DNA of 64,000 nt. Source: Arthrobacter sp. NicSoilB8 (GTDB taxonomy: Bacteria; Actinomycetota; Actinomycetes; Actinomycetales; Micrococcaceae). The notes below the pieces were generated by a model. That model was given only the letters and a program-made list of their open reading frames with translations, was not told the DNA's origin and did no database searches. Below are positions 1-7,119 of the stretch, piece by piece. Location of the stretch: positions 4,588,001 to 4,652,000 of the forward strand of contig NZ_AP024655.1 in assembly GCF_019977355.1 (NCBI RefSeq), read 5' to 3'. The position numbers and the translations under genes are program-made. Positions within the stretch are counted from its first letter, which is position 1. Every line of letters starts with the position of its first letter.

Positions 1-1189
1 CCCCGGCTTCAAGCAGCGCCTCGTAGTAGGACTGCTGGGCGTGGTGGACCAGGAACTGGTCGCCCTTTTCCGAGACGAAGAGTTCGACGTCCACTCCGCG
101 CTGCGCCGCCGTCGTCACCGCATACAGCAGCGAGTCATCCGGGACGAAGTACGGGCTGCAGATTGAGATCTTGCGCTGCGCCGAGTAAATCAGCGTGTTG
201 AAGAGCCGCAGGTTGTTTTCGGTGATGAAGCCGGGGCCGCTGGGCACCACCTGGGCGGTGATGTTCCCGGCGTGAAGTTCGGGCCGGTGCGCGAGCTGTT
301 CCTCGATGGACTCGTCGGTCTCACTGAGCCAGTCGGTGGCGAAGACGACATTGAGCGTGGTGACGATCGGCCCGCGAAGGCAGGCCATCAGTTCGACCCA
401 TTCGCGGCCGATCTTGCGGTGCCGCGGGTTGTTGTAGGAGGGCTCGATCAGGTTCTGCGATCCGGTAAAGGCGATCTCGCCGTCGATCACCATGATCTTG
501 CGGTGGTTGCGCAGGTCCGGCCTGCGCCACTGCCCCTGCAGCGGGTTGAGCGGCAGCATGGGCCGCCAGCGGATCTTGCTGGCGTTGAGCCGGGCGATCA
601 GCCTGCGGTAGCCCTTGATGCGAAGCGTGCCGAGGTGATCGAAGAGGACACGGACCTCGACGCCACGCTCGGCGGCTTCTTCCATCGCGGTCAGCAGATC
701 GTCCGTGACGTGGTCCGAGCTCATGATGTAGAACTCGGCGTTGACGAAGGACTTTGCGCCGCGGACCGCCTCTGTCATCGCCTTGATGGAGTCTGGGTAG
801 CCGGGCAGGAGCTCCACCTGGTTGCCGTCCACCATCGGCAGCGAGCCCAGCGTCTTGTTCAGTTCCGCGGCGGACGCCACCCATTCGGGTCCGGCGTAGC
901 CGCTTTCCAGCATCGCCAGTTCCGAGGTCCCGGCGCGCACCCGGGTGTTCACCGCGTCCTGCTGCGCGCGGCGCTTGCGGGAGAGCCGGAAGTTGCCGAA
1001 CAGCAGGAACAAGGCCAGGCCGATGGTGGGGACAATGAAGATGCCCAGCAGCCAGGCCATCGCGGTGGTGGGGCGCCGGTTTCCGGGGATGATGCCCAGT
1101 GCCAGCACGCGGATGGCGGAGTCGATCACGGTCAGGATCAGAATTGCCCAGGACGGTAAAGTTTCCGCCAGCGGAAATGGCCACAGCAC
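1..1189 (-). CDS. cls: Cardiolipin synthase, phospholipase D family (C-terminus beyond window)
   Basis: Membrane enzyme that joins two phosphatidylglycerols into cardiolipin. I chose the GTG start at 1189 because a GAGGGG ribosome site lies about 8 bases upstream and two hydrophobic segments follow at once, as in bacterial Cls (ILILTVIDSAIRVLALGI, then WLLGIFIVPTIGLALFLLFG). The first HKD motif is intact (HRKIMVIDGEIAFTGSQN, about residues 218-235). The last visible residues (SPYFVPDDSLLYAVTTAAQ) are typical of the second phospholipase D domain; its own HKD motif lies off the left edge, so about 396 codons are seen of the usual 480-500. The gene is divergent from the PabC-like gene. Family assignment is secure; activity is inferred. 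Confidence 0.9.
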   Translation of the reverse strand, partial: MLWPFPLAETLPSWAILILTVIDSAIRVLALGIIPGNRRPTTAMAWLLGIFIVPTIGLALFLLFGNFRLSRKRRAQQDAVNTRVRAGTSELAMLESGYAGPEWVASAAELNKTLGSLPMVDGNQVELLPGYPDSIKAMTEAVRGAKSFVNAEFYIMSSDHVTDDLLTAMEEAAERGVEVRVLFDHLGTLRIKGYRRLIARLNASKIRWRPMLPLNPLQGQWRRPDLRNHRKIMVIDGEIAFTGSQNLIEPSYNNPRHRKIGREWVELMACLRGPIVTTLNVVFATDWLSETDESIEEQLAHRPELHAGNITAQVVPSGPGFITENNLRLFNTLIYSAQRKISICSPYFVPDDSLLYAVTTAAQRGVDVELFVSEKGDQFLVHHAQQSYYEALLEAG

Positions 1190-1283
1190 AGGCGAACCCC
1201 TCAAAGTACAAGGCCCGCGGAACAGTTCCGGAACGGGCAACGTGCAAATCCTATCCCGGGACCTCCGAGACTAAGCTGTAGCC

Positions 1284-2252
1284 ATGACCACTCCTGCCCC
1301 TGTTCCTGCGCCCGCGACCGTTCTGGTCTTCCTGGACCCGGCGTTCGACGGCGGCCGCGTTGCGGACGCGTCGAAGCCGCAGCTGATGGCCACGGACCTG
1401 GGCGCCACCCGCGGCGACGGCGTTTTTGAATCACTGCTGGCTGTGGGCGGCCGGCCGCGCAAGATCCAGGCGCACCTGACCCGGCTGGCCGGCTCCGCCC
1501 GCCTGCTGGAGCTGGACATTCCCGCCGAGGACGTCTGGCGCCGGGCCGTGGATACCGCCATCAGCGAGTACCGGCGCCAGGATCCTGCCGTGGCCGCGGC
1601 CGGCGGCACGGCCCGGGACGAGGTCGTGGTGAAGCTGCTCGTCACCCGCGGGCCGGAGGGCGCCGCCGCCCCCACCTGCTGGGTCCAGGCCTCCGCCCCC
1701 GCGGCCGCGGGCCGCCGCCAGCGCGAGACCGGAATCGACGTCATCCTGCTGGACCGCGGTTACGACAGCGAAGTCGGCGAGCGCGCCCCCTGGCTGCTGC
1801 TCGGCGCCAAGACCCTCTCCTACGCCGTGAACATGGCCGCGCTGCGCTACGCGCACCAGCATGGCGCCGACGACGTCATCTTCACGTCCGCGGACGGCCG
1901 GGTTCTGGAGGGGCCGACGTCGACCGTTCTGCTGGCGCACCTGGAAACCGTGGACGACGGTGCCGGCGGCGTCCGCACGATCCGGCGGCTCATCACGCCG
2001 CAGCTGGACAGCGGCATCCTGCCGGGCACCTCGCAGGGCGCCCTGTTCACCGCCGCCAAGGCGGCCGGCTGGGAGCTGGGCTATGGGCCGCTGGAGCCGA
2101 AAGACCTGCTGGATGCCGACGCCGTCTGGCTGATCTCCAGCATCCGGCTCCTGGCGCCCGTGAACCACATCGACGGCCAGGAAATCGGCACCCCGGAACT
2201 GCGCCGGCAGCTCACGGCCGAACTCAACGCCCTCTTCGCCACCATCGAATAG
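1284..2252 (+). CDS. pabC: Aminotransferase class IV, 4-amino-4-deoxychorismate lyase-like
   Basis: Fold-type IV PLP enzyme of 322 aa. The N-terminal block GATRGDGVFESLLAVGGRPRK is the class IV signature around the substrate arginine. The likely Schiff-base lysine is in GAKTLSYAVN, and the cofactor-binding part ADDVIFTSADGRVLEGPTS follows. Family members release pyruvate from aminodeoxychorismate to make p-aminobenzoate for folate; branched-chain and D-amino-acid aminotransferases share the fold, so the exact substrate is inferred. No pabA or pabB lies beside it. The ATG at 1284 lacks a strong ribosome site, but the N-terminus fits the family. The gene ends at a long palindrome shared with the convergent ATP-grasp gene. 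Confidence 0.8.
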   Translation: MTTPAPVPAPATVLVFLDPAFDGGRVADASKPQLMATDLGATRGDGVFESLLAVGGRPRKIQAHLTRLAGSARLLELDIPAEDVWRRAVDTAISEYRRQDPAVAAAGGTARDEVVVKLLVTRGPEGAAAPTCWVQASAPAAAGRRQRETGIDVILLDRGYDSEVGERAPWLLLGAKTLSYAVNMAALRYAHQHGADDVIFTSADGRVLEGPTSTVLLAHLETVDDGAGGVRTIRRLITPQLDSGILPGTSQGALFTAAKAAGWELGYGPLEPKDLLDADAVWLISSIRLLAPVNHIDGQEIGTPELRRQLTAELNALFATIE

Positions 2253-2315
2253 CAACGCGGGGTCACTTACGGCCCGTCCCGCCGCCCGACACGGGCCGTA
2301 AGTGACCCCGCGTTG
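2253..2315. repeat. Palindromic repeat copy A (CAACGCGGGGTCA family), terminator-like
   Basis: Perfect 25-base arms at 2253-2277 and 2291-2315 around a 13-base loop. The outer 13 bases of each arm (CAACGCGGGGTCA and its complement) recur at 7039-7101 and 40543-40605. It fills the space between two convergent genes, starting one base after the pabC stop, so it may end transcription from both sides. There is no U-tract, so terminator function is inferred. Confidence 0.85.
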
Positions 2316-2323
2316 GCGTTTGC

Positions 2324-3283
2324 TCAGCCCAGGGCATCCGCGGGAACTGCAGGGCACCGCCGGAAGGATGCCGGGTTGAACGCCGGGAGCATGAAGGTTG
2401 CCAGCACGGCATCGAGCAGTTCCGGTGCCCAGGTGCTGTTCTCGCCCAGAGTCGCGCAGACGCCCAGCACCACGGGGGTTCCGTCGGCGCGGCGGCGGAT
2501 CTGGACCTGGACCGGCCCGGTCAGCCCCAGCGTGCGGACGGCGGCCAGGCCGAGCTTGCGCACATCCCTGGCCTCGGCCGCCGGAACCCTGCGGCTGACT
2601 TCGTCGCTGCCGGCACGTCCGTACGGGGTCTTCGTCTTCTCCAGGACCACGGCCACGGGCGCCATCGCGTTGCGGGCCGGGGTGCCGAACACCAGGGCCA
2701 CGTAATCGGCGCCCGGGATGAACTCCTGGACCAGCTGACCGGCCGCCATGTTCTGCCAGCATACGGACGCGGTCCCGGCCAGCAGGTGGACAGCACGGGA
2801 GCCTTTGAAGACCCGCTGTTTGACCACGACGGGGCCGTTGAGGGCGGCGAGGGATGCCGGCGCGGCGGCGAGGTCGCCCGGTACCGCGAAGCGGGGCACC
2901 GGAATGCCCGCTGCCTGCAACGCCCAGGCCGTGAACAGGCGGTCGTTGGCGAGGGCCACCGCGGCGGGGTCGCCAACGATGATCCGCACGTCCTGGGCGA
3001 ATCCGGCGCGGGCCGCGGCCAGGACCGGAAGTTCCGCGGTGAGGGTCGGAATGATGACGTTGATGGCTTCCCCGTCCACCAGCCGGCGAAGGTCCAGGAC
3101 CATGTCCGGGTCCGTCGCCGGCAGGAGCCTGACCGCCGCCGCAGCGGGGCCGTCGTCGGCCTGACGGGTGTCGGCGCGGGCGTCGGAGCCGAGACAGGGG
3201 ATGCCGCGGGCGGCGAGCTGGGCCGCGACGGCGCGGCCGGCGGCGCTTGCGATCCCGGTAACCAGTACACGCGGGCCCATCAT
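2324..3283 (-). CDS. ATP-grasp domain protein, carbamoyl-phosphate-synthase-like
   Basis: A 319-aa protein starting with a Rossmann-like segment (RVLVTGIASAAGRAVAAQLAARGIPCLGSD) followed by an ATP-grasp fold: the lysine segment NGPVVVKQRVFKGSRAVHLL, the hinge segment QLVQEFIPGADYVALVFG, and a C-terminal acid/Asn segment (GVCATLGENSTW) that would bind metal-ATP. Such enzymes couple a carboxylate to an amine or thiol through an acyl phosphate; the substrate cannot be read from sequence. Two adjacent ATG codons (3283 and 3280) are possible starts. It is convergent with pabC and divergent from the sulfur operon, so context does not fix its role. Confidence 0.65.
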   Translation of the reverse strand: MMGPRVLVTGIASAAGRAVAAQLAARGIPCLGSDARADTRQADDGPAAAAVRLLPATDPDMVLDLRRLVDGEAINVIIPTLTAELPVLAAARAGFAQDVRIIVGDPAAVALANDRLFTAWALQAAGIPVPRFAVPGDLAAAPASLAALNGPVVVKQRVFKGSRAVHLLAGTASVCWQNMAAGQLVQEFIPGADYVALVFGTPARNAMAPVAVVLEKTKTPYGRAGSDEVSRRVPAAEARDVRKLGLAAVRTLGLTGPVQVQIRRRADGTPVVLGVCATLGENSTWAPELLDAVLATFMLPAFNPASFRRCPAVPADALG

Positions 3284-3650
3284 TGCTCCATTCCGCCGTC
3301 ACCTGCCGGGCCGCGGTTGCGGCTCCGGCCGTTTCCCGGCCGCCGATTCACAGACAATTTGACAGATGAAAAGCTTGATCGCCGTCACTTTCGTTCACAG
3401 ACATCGTGATGCGCAGACAACGTGATGCATGAACTATGCGACACCGGCCGACGCATCGGTCCGGTCTCCCCAGTACACGGCGCAATGTCCCGGCGCGCAC
3501 GAGTGGGCAGTACCCGAAACTGGAACCCGGCACTACTCGCCTCTCCGTCGCCTGCACCGCGCTCCCTCTGACCCCGGCCGTGGGGGTCCGGTTACGGAAC
3601 ATGACGACGGCGGCGGTGCGGGCCGGCGTCGTAGGTGTTACGTTTTTGGG
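3284..3650. other. Intergenic region with a tandem 15-bp direct repeat
   Basis: No convincing gene is seen in the space upstream of the ATP-grasp gene and the SAM riboswitch. It holds a 15-base direct repeat, CAGACATCGTGATGC at 3398-3412 and CAGACAACGTGATGC at 3414-3428, one mismatch and a 16-base period. The promoters of the ATP-grasp gene and of the riboswitch operon must lie here, but I could not define convincing hexamers. Confidence 0.5.
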
Positions 3651-3732
3651 GAGTAATGAGAACCGGTGCCAAGCCCTGACTGGCCGGTCGGCAACCCTCC
3701 CTTTCGCGGCGGGGTGCCTCAGGTGAATACTC
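3651..3732 (+). promoter_or_regulatory. SAM riboswitch (SAM-I/SAM-IV superfamily)
   Basis: The conserved aptamer blocks are present in order: GCCAAGCCCTGACTGGCCGG, CGGCAACCCTCC, GCGGCGGGGTGCC and CAGGTGAATAC, closed by a P1 helix GAGTA (3651-3655) with TACTC (3728-3732). This arrangement is typical of actinobacterial SAM aptamers ahead of methionine genes. It lies 46 bases before the GTG of the DUF1737 gene. Binding of S-adenosylmethionine would lower expression of the three-gene operon ending in metZ, probably by hiding the AAAGAGGAGA ribosome site or by termination; which one is not clear. SAM-IV is the favoured class but a variant is possible. Confidence 0.85.
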
Positions 3733-3778
3733 GGCATATCGACCATTCGAGCTGCAAGCGTGAAAGAGGAGATCCGTC

Positions 3779-4114
3779 GTGCCCGACCCGTCCACCCCCG
3801 CTATACCCGACACAGCAGCCGCCCCCGGCACAGCCCCCGGTACGGCATCCGCCGGCGAGGAGAAGCTGGCCTACCGCCTGTTCACCGGCGCCGATGACCG
3901 CGCCTTCTGCGAGCGTGTGTCGACCGCCCTGGCCGAGGGCTATGTCCTGCACGGAAGCCCCGCCGCCACGTTCAACGGCAGCACGGTGATCGTGGCGCAG
4001 GCACTGGTCCTGCCGGCCGCGATTGCGAGCGCGGACGCCGCCGTGGCCAACGCCGTTGACGAGCTCGACACCGACGAGTTCGGCGCCGACCAGGCATTCG
4101 AGGGCCACGCATGA
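3779..4114 (+). CDS. DUF1737 domain protein, first gene of the SAM-controlled operon
   Basis: A 111-aa protein. After a disordered Pro/Ala/Thr-rich N-terminus (about residues 1-27), the core YRLFTGADDRAFCERVSTALAEGYVLHGSPAATFNGSTVIVAQALV matches the DUF1737 pattern, a small alpha/beta domain of unknown function. The acidic C-terminus ends at an ATGA overlap with the rhodanese gene. The GTG start is chosen from the AAAGAGGAGA ribosome site about 7 bases upstream, directly after the riboswitch. Position first in a sulfur operon suggests a role tied to methionine synthesis, which is inference only. Confidence 0.8.
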   Translation: MPDPSTPAIPDTAAAPGTAPGTASAGEEKLAYRLFTGADDRAFCERVSTALAEGYVLHGSPAATFNGSTVIVAQALVLPAAIASADAAVANAVDELDTDEFGADQAFEGHA

Positions 4115-4530
4115 GCTACGCCGGAGACCTCAGCCCGCAGGAAGCGTGGGACAAGCTCGAAGCCGGAGCCATCCTGGTGGACGTCCGGACCGAGGGCGAA
4201 TGGGCCCACATCGGCGTCCCGGACACTGCGCCGGCAGGCGGCAGCCGAAACGATCCGCTCTTCATCCAGTGGACCCTCGCCGGCGGCGTGCCGAACCCGC
4301 ACTTCGTGGAACAGCTACAACAGCAGGCACCGGAGACCGCCGCCGTCGAACTTGTGTTCCTGTGCCGCTCCGGCGCCCGGTCGATCGCCGCAGCGACGGC
4401 CGCGACGGCCGCCGGCTACACCTCCTACAACGTCCTTGAGGGCTTCGAAGGCGAGACTGACCGGCTTGGCGAACGTACCGTCAACGGCTGGAAGAACCGC
4501 GGCCTGCCCACCAACCTCGGAAAGATTTAA
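4111..4530 (+). CDS. Rhodanese-like sulfurtransferase
   Basis: A single-domain cytoplasmic rhodanese of 139 aa. It shows the N-terminal LVDVRTEGEWAHIGVPD segment and the active-site loop CRSGARS, whose cysteine would carry a persulfide, followed by GYTSYNVLEGFEGE as in the family. It overlaps DUF1737 by 4 bases and its TAA directly abuts the GTG of metZ, so the three proteins are translationally coupled. A role in handing sulfur to or from the homocysteine-forming step is plausible, but a general sulfurtransferase role cannot be excluded. Confidence 0.88.
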   Translation: MSYAGDLSPQEAWDKLEAGAILVDVRTEGEWAHIGVPDTAPAGGSRNDPLFIQWTLAGGVPNPHFVEQLQQQAPETAAVELVFLCRSGARSIAAATAATAAGYTSYNVLEGFEGETDRLGERTVNGWKNRGLPTNLGKI

Positions 4531-5739
4531 GTGACTTTCAATCCCGACGCCGCCGGCTGGTCCGCCGACACCCAGGCCGTCCGTGGCGGCCTTGACCGCA
4601 CCGGCTTCCAAGAAACCACCGAGCCGATCTTCCTCAACTCGGGCTTCGTCTACGAGTCCGCTGCCGCCGCCGAGCGCGCCTTCACCGGGGAGGACGAGCG
4701 CTTCGTCTACTCCCGCTACGGCAACCCGTCGGTCGCGACCTTCCAGGAGCGGCTCCGGCTGCTCGAGGGCACCGAGGCGTGTTTTGCGACCGCGTCGGGC
4801 ATGTCCGCCGTCTTCACCGCCCTGGGCGCGCTGCTGGCGGCCGGCGACCGGGTCGTCGCCGCCCGCTCGCTCTTCGGCTCGTGCTTCGTGATCCTCAACG
4901 AGATCCTGCCGCGCTGGGGCGTCGAGACCGTCTTCGTCGACGGCCCGGACCTGGATCAGTGGCGGTCCGCGCTCTCGGAGCCGACGACGGCGGTCTTCTT
5001 CGAGTCGCCGTCGAACCCGATGCAGGAAATCGTGGACATCGCCGCCGTCAGCGAACTGGCGCATGCGGCAGGCGCCACAGTGGTGGTCGACAACGTCTTC
5101 GCCACCCCGCTCCTGCAGCGCTGCGGCGACCTCGGCGCGGACGTGATCGTCTACTCCGGCACCAAGCACATCGACGGCCAGGGACGCGTGCTCGGCGGCG
5201 CGATTCTGGGCACCAAGGAATTCATCGACGGGCCCGTCAAGCAGCTCATGCGGCACACCGGGCCTTCGCTCTCCGCCTTCAACGCCTGGGTCCTGACCAA
5301 GGGCCTGGAGACCATGGCCCTGCGCGTCAACCATTCCTCCGCCTCCGCCCTGCGGCTGGCCGAATGGCTCGAGGGACAGCCAGCGGTCAGCTGGGTAAAG
5401 TACCCGCTGCTGCCCTCCCACCCGCAGCACGAACTCGCGGTGAAGCAGATGAAGGCCGGCGGAACCGTGCTGACGCTGGAGCTGTCGCCCTCCCCCGGGC
5501 GCACCGCCAAGGAGGCCGCCTTCGCGCTCCTGGACGCGCTGCGCATCATCGACATCTCCAACAACCTTGGCGATTCGAAGTCCCTCATCACGCACCCTGC
5601 CACCACGACGCACCGCGCCATGGGCCCGGAAGGCCGTGCGGCGATCGGGCTCAGCGACGGCGTGGTGCGGCTTTCGGTGGGCCTGGAGGACGTCGAGGAC
5701 CTAATCCGCGACCTCGGCCAGGCGCTCAAGCAGGTCTAG
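4531..5739 (+). CDS. metZ: O-succinylhomoserine sulfhydrylase
   Basis: A 402-aa PLP enzyme of the Cys/Met metabolism family that makes homocysteine from an O-acylhomoserine and sulfide. Seen: SRYGNPSVATFQERL, the cofactor-stacking region ATASGMSAVF, the aspartate block VVVDNVFATPLLQ, the PLP lysine K212 in YSGTKHIDGQGRVLGG, and the C-terminal NLGDSKSLITHPATTTH and IGLSDGVVRLSVGLED. The GTG start follows the rhodanese stop with no gap. The length and the GQGRVLGG context favour MetZ over cystathionine synthase or MetY, but acyl preference (succinyl or acetyl) is not certain. Control is through the SAM riboswitch at the head of the operon. Confidence 0.92.
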   Translation: MTFNPDAAGWSADTQAVRGGLDRTGFQETTEPIFLNSGFVYESAAAAERAFTGEDERFVYSRYGNPSVATFQERLRLLEGTEACFATASGMSAVFTALGALLAAGDRVVAARSLFGSCFVILNEILPRWGVETVFVDGPDLDQWRSALSEPTTAVFFESPSNPMQEIVDIAAVSELAHAAGATVVVDNVFATPLLQRCGDLGADVIVYSGTKHIDGQGRVLGGAILGTKEFIDGPVKQLMRHTGPSLSAFNAWVLTKGLETMALRVNHSSASALRLAEWLEGQPAVSWVKYPLLPSHPQHELAVKQMKAGGTVLTLELSPSPGRTAKEAAFALLDALRIIDISNNLGDSKSLITHPATTTHRAMGPEGRAAIGLSDGVVRLSVGLEDVEDLIRDLGQALKQV

Positions 5740-5761
5740 GGCCGATCCCCGCCGCGAGATC

Positions 5762-5804
5762 GCAGTTCGCGGCAGTTTGCCCGCATGACATTGCCGCGAA
5801 CTGC
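5762..5804. terminator. Hairpin between convergent metZ and YbdK-like gene
   Basis: Perfect 13-base arms, GCAGTTCGCGGCA at 5762-5774 and its complement at 5792-5804, with a 17-base loop. It sits between two convergent stop codons, so it could serve as a terminator for both. There is no T-run. The arm sequence differs from the CAACGCGGGGTCA family. Confidence 0.6.
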
Positions 5805-5822
5805 TGCCTCGGCGGGCTCCGC

Positions 5823-6998
5823 TCAGCCCCTGCGGGCCCTGCCCAGGGACGATCCTTCGCCGGCGGCGGTCCCCTGCGTCGTGACTTCGACGGCCCGTTC
5901 GACGACGGCGGCCAGGCCGCCGTCCCGGAACGGCCCCCGCTGCAGCTGCGAGCCTGTGCCCTCTGCCAGGATCCTGTCGACACCCTCGCGCACCAGCTCC
6001 AGCTCGCCCTGTTCCTCCAGTACGGGGGCCACGAAGTCCACGAGCGCCCTGACCACCTCGGCGGCCGGGGCGGGGGTGAAGGTTCCGAAGTCCAGCAGCT
6101 CCCCGCGCAGTCCGCAGTTGCTGGCCTGCCAGGCGGCCATCCGCAGCAGCAGCGTGGGCACCGGGGCGGGGTCGACGCCGTCGTTCCATTCCCGCGACGC
6201 CGATTCGACCAGGGCGCGCACGATCACGGCGATCAGCGCCGCGTCCTCGGACCGCAGGCAGACATCGGCGACCCTGACCTCCACGGTGGGGTGCTGGCGG
6301 CACAGCCGCGCATCGAAATAGATCATCCCCTCATCCAGCAGGACGCCGCTTTCCACCAACCGGGTCACCACCCGCCGGTAGATCGGCAGGCTGCCGAAGA
6401 TCATCGTGGGGCCCGAGCCAGGCCAGCGGTTCCATGCCTGGGTGCGGTAGCTTTCGAATCCGGTCTCCGCGCCGTTCCAGTACGGGGAATTTGCGCTGAG
6501 GGCGATCAGCACGGCCAGCTTGTCGCGGATCCGGTCCATCACGGCCACGCCTTCCTCCGGGGTCTCCACGAAGGTGTGGACATGCAGGCCGCAGGTCAGC
6601 TGGTTCCGGACTGTGAGCCCGAAGCGTTCCTGCATGGTCATATACCGCTGCTTCGGCGTCAGGTGGGTGGCGGCGCCTTGGGGCGAGGTCGCCAGCGCGG
6701 CAACCCGTCCGCCGTGCGCCCGGGCGGCGCGGTCCGCGAGTGCCCGGCCCTGCCGCAGCTGCCGGAGCAGCTCCGGGTAGTCCAGGCACGGCCGCGTCTG
6801 GGTCTCGATCTGTTCGAGCTTGAGTTCGTAGCTGAAGTCGGCGCCGCCTTCGTGGACCGGCTGCTGTCCCGCGAGAACCCGGGCGGCGGCCTGATTCGGC
6901 GGCACCAGGCTGGGCAGCATGAGGTCGGCGAGGGCAAGCAGCATCCCCGATTCGGGGTCCACTATCAGCAGTTCTTCCTCCACGCCGAAGGTGCGCAT
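5823..6998 (-). CDS. Carboxylate-amine ligase, glutamate-cysteine ligase family 2 (YbdK type)
   Basis: A 391-aa protein. The start at 6998 gives the classical family N-terminus [18 protein letters not shown]. Further family marks are the metal/ATP residues in [17 protein letters not shown], the block [44 protein letters not shown], and the downstream [20 protein letters not shown]. Family 2 members join glutamate or a related carboxylate to an amine, best known as weak gamma-glutamylcysteine ligases; actinobacterial homologues may serve mycothiol-independent thiol or ergothioneine-like routes. No egt genes are near, so the substrate is open. The open frame extends further upstream but without family similarity. 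Confidence 0.85.
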   Translation of the reverse strand: MRTFGVEEELLIVDPESGMLLALADLMLPSLVPPNQAAARVLAGQQPVHEGGADFSYELKLEQIETQTRPCLDYPELLRQLRQGRALADRAARAHGGRVAALATSPQGAATHLTPKQRYMTMQERFGLTVRNQLTCGLHVHTFVETPEEGVAVMDRIRDKLAVLIALSANSPYWNGAETGFESYRTQAWNRWPGSGPTMIFGSLPIYRRVVTRLVESGVLLDEGMIYFDARLCRQHPTVEVRVADVCLRSEDAALIAVIVRALVESASREWNDGVDPAPVPTLLLRMAAWQASNCGLRGELLDFGTFTPAPAAEVVRALVDFVAPVLEEQGELELVREGVDRILAEGTGSQLQRGPFRDGGLAAVVERAVEVTTQGTAAGEGSSLGRARRG

Positions 6999-7038
6999 GA
7001 ATCTATTGTGCGTCAGGATCCGCCGAAACGCCCTACAC

Positions 7039-7101
7039 CAACGCGGGGTCACTCCGCGCCCATGCCGCCCCTCCGGACGGGCGCGATCTGACCCCGCGTT
7101 G
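7039..7101. repeat. Palindromic repeat copy B (CAACGCGGGGTCA family)
   Basis: Outer arms CAACGCGGGGTCA at 7039-7051 and complement at 7089-7101 match copies A and C exactly. An inner stem CGCGCCC (7055-7061) with GGGCGCG (7079-7085) is separated from the outer stem by a 3-base mismatch (CTC against ATC), unlike the fully paired copies A and C. The element lies downstream of the MurA-like gene and upstream of the YbdK-like gene, both on the minus strand, so it could terminate the former. Confidence 0.8.
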
Positions 7102-7119
7102 CTTGGGATCAGTCTGGGA

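Noticed and set aside
3348..3746. A 132-codon minus-strand frame over the SAM riboswitch region
   Set aside because: It reads through the conserved aptamer on the other strand and has no family features or ribosome site.
4779..7091. Open frame of 770 codons on the plus strand through metZ and antisense to the YbdK-like gene
   Set aside because: Arg/Pro/Gly-rich translation without domains; it crosses a real stop and a hairpin between two well-supported genes. Typical high-GC shadow frame.
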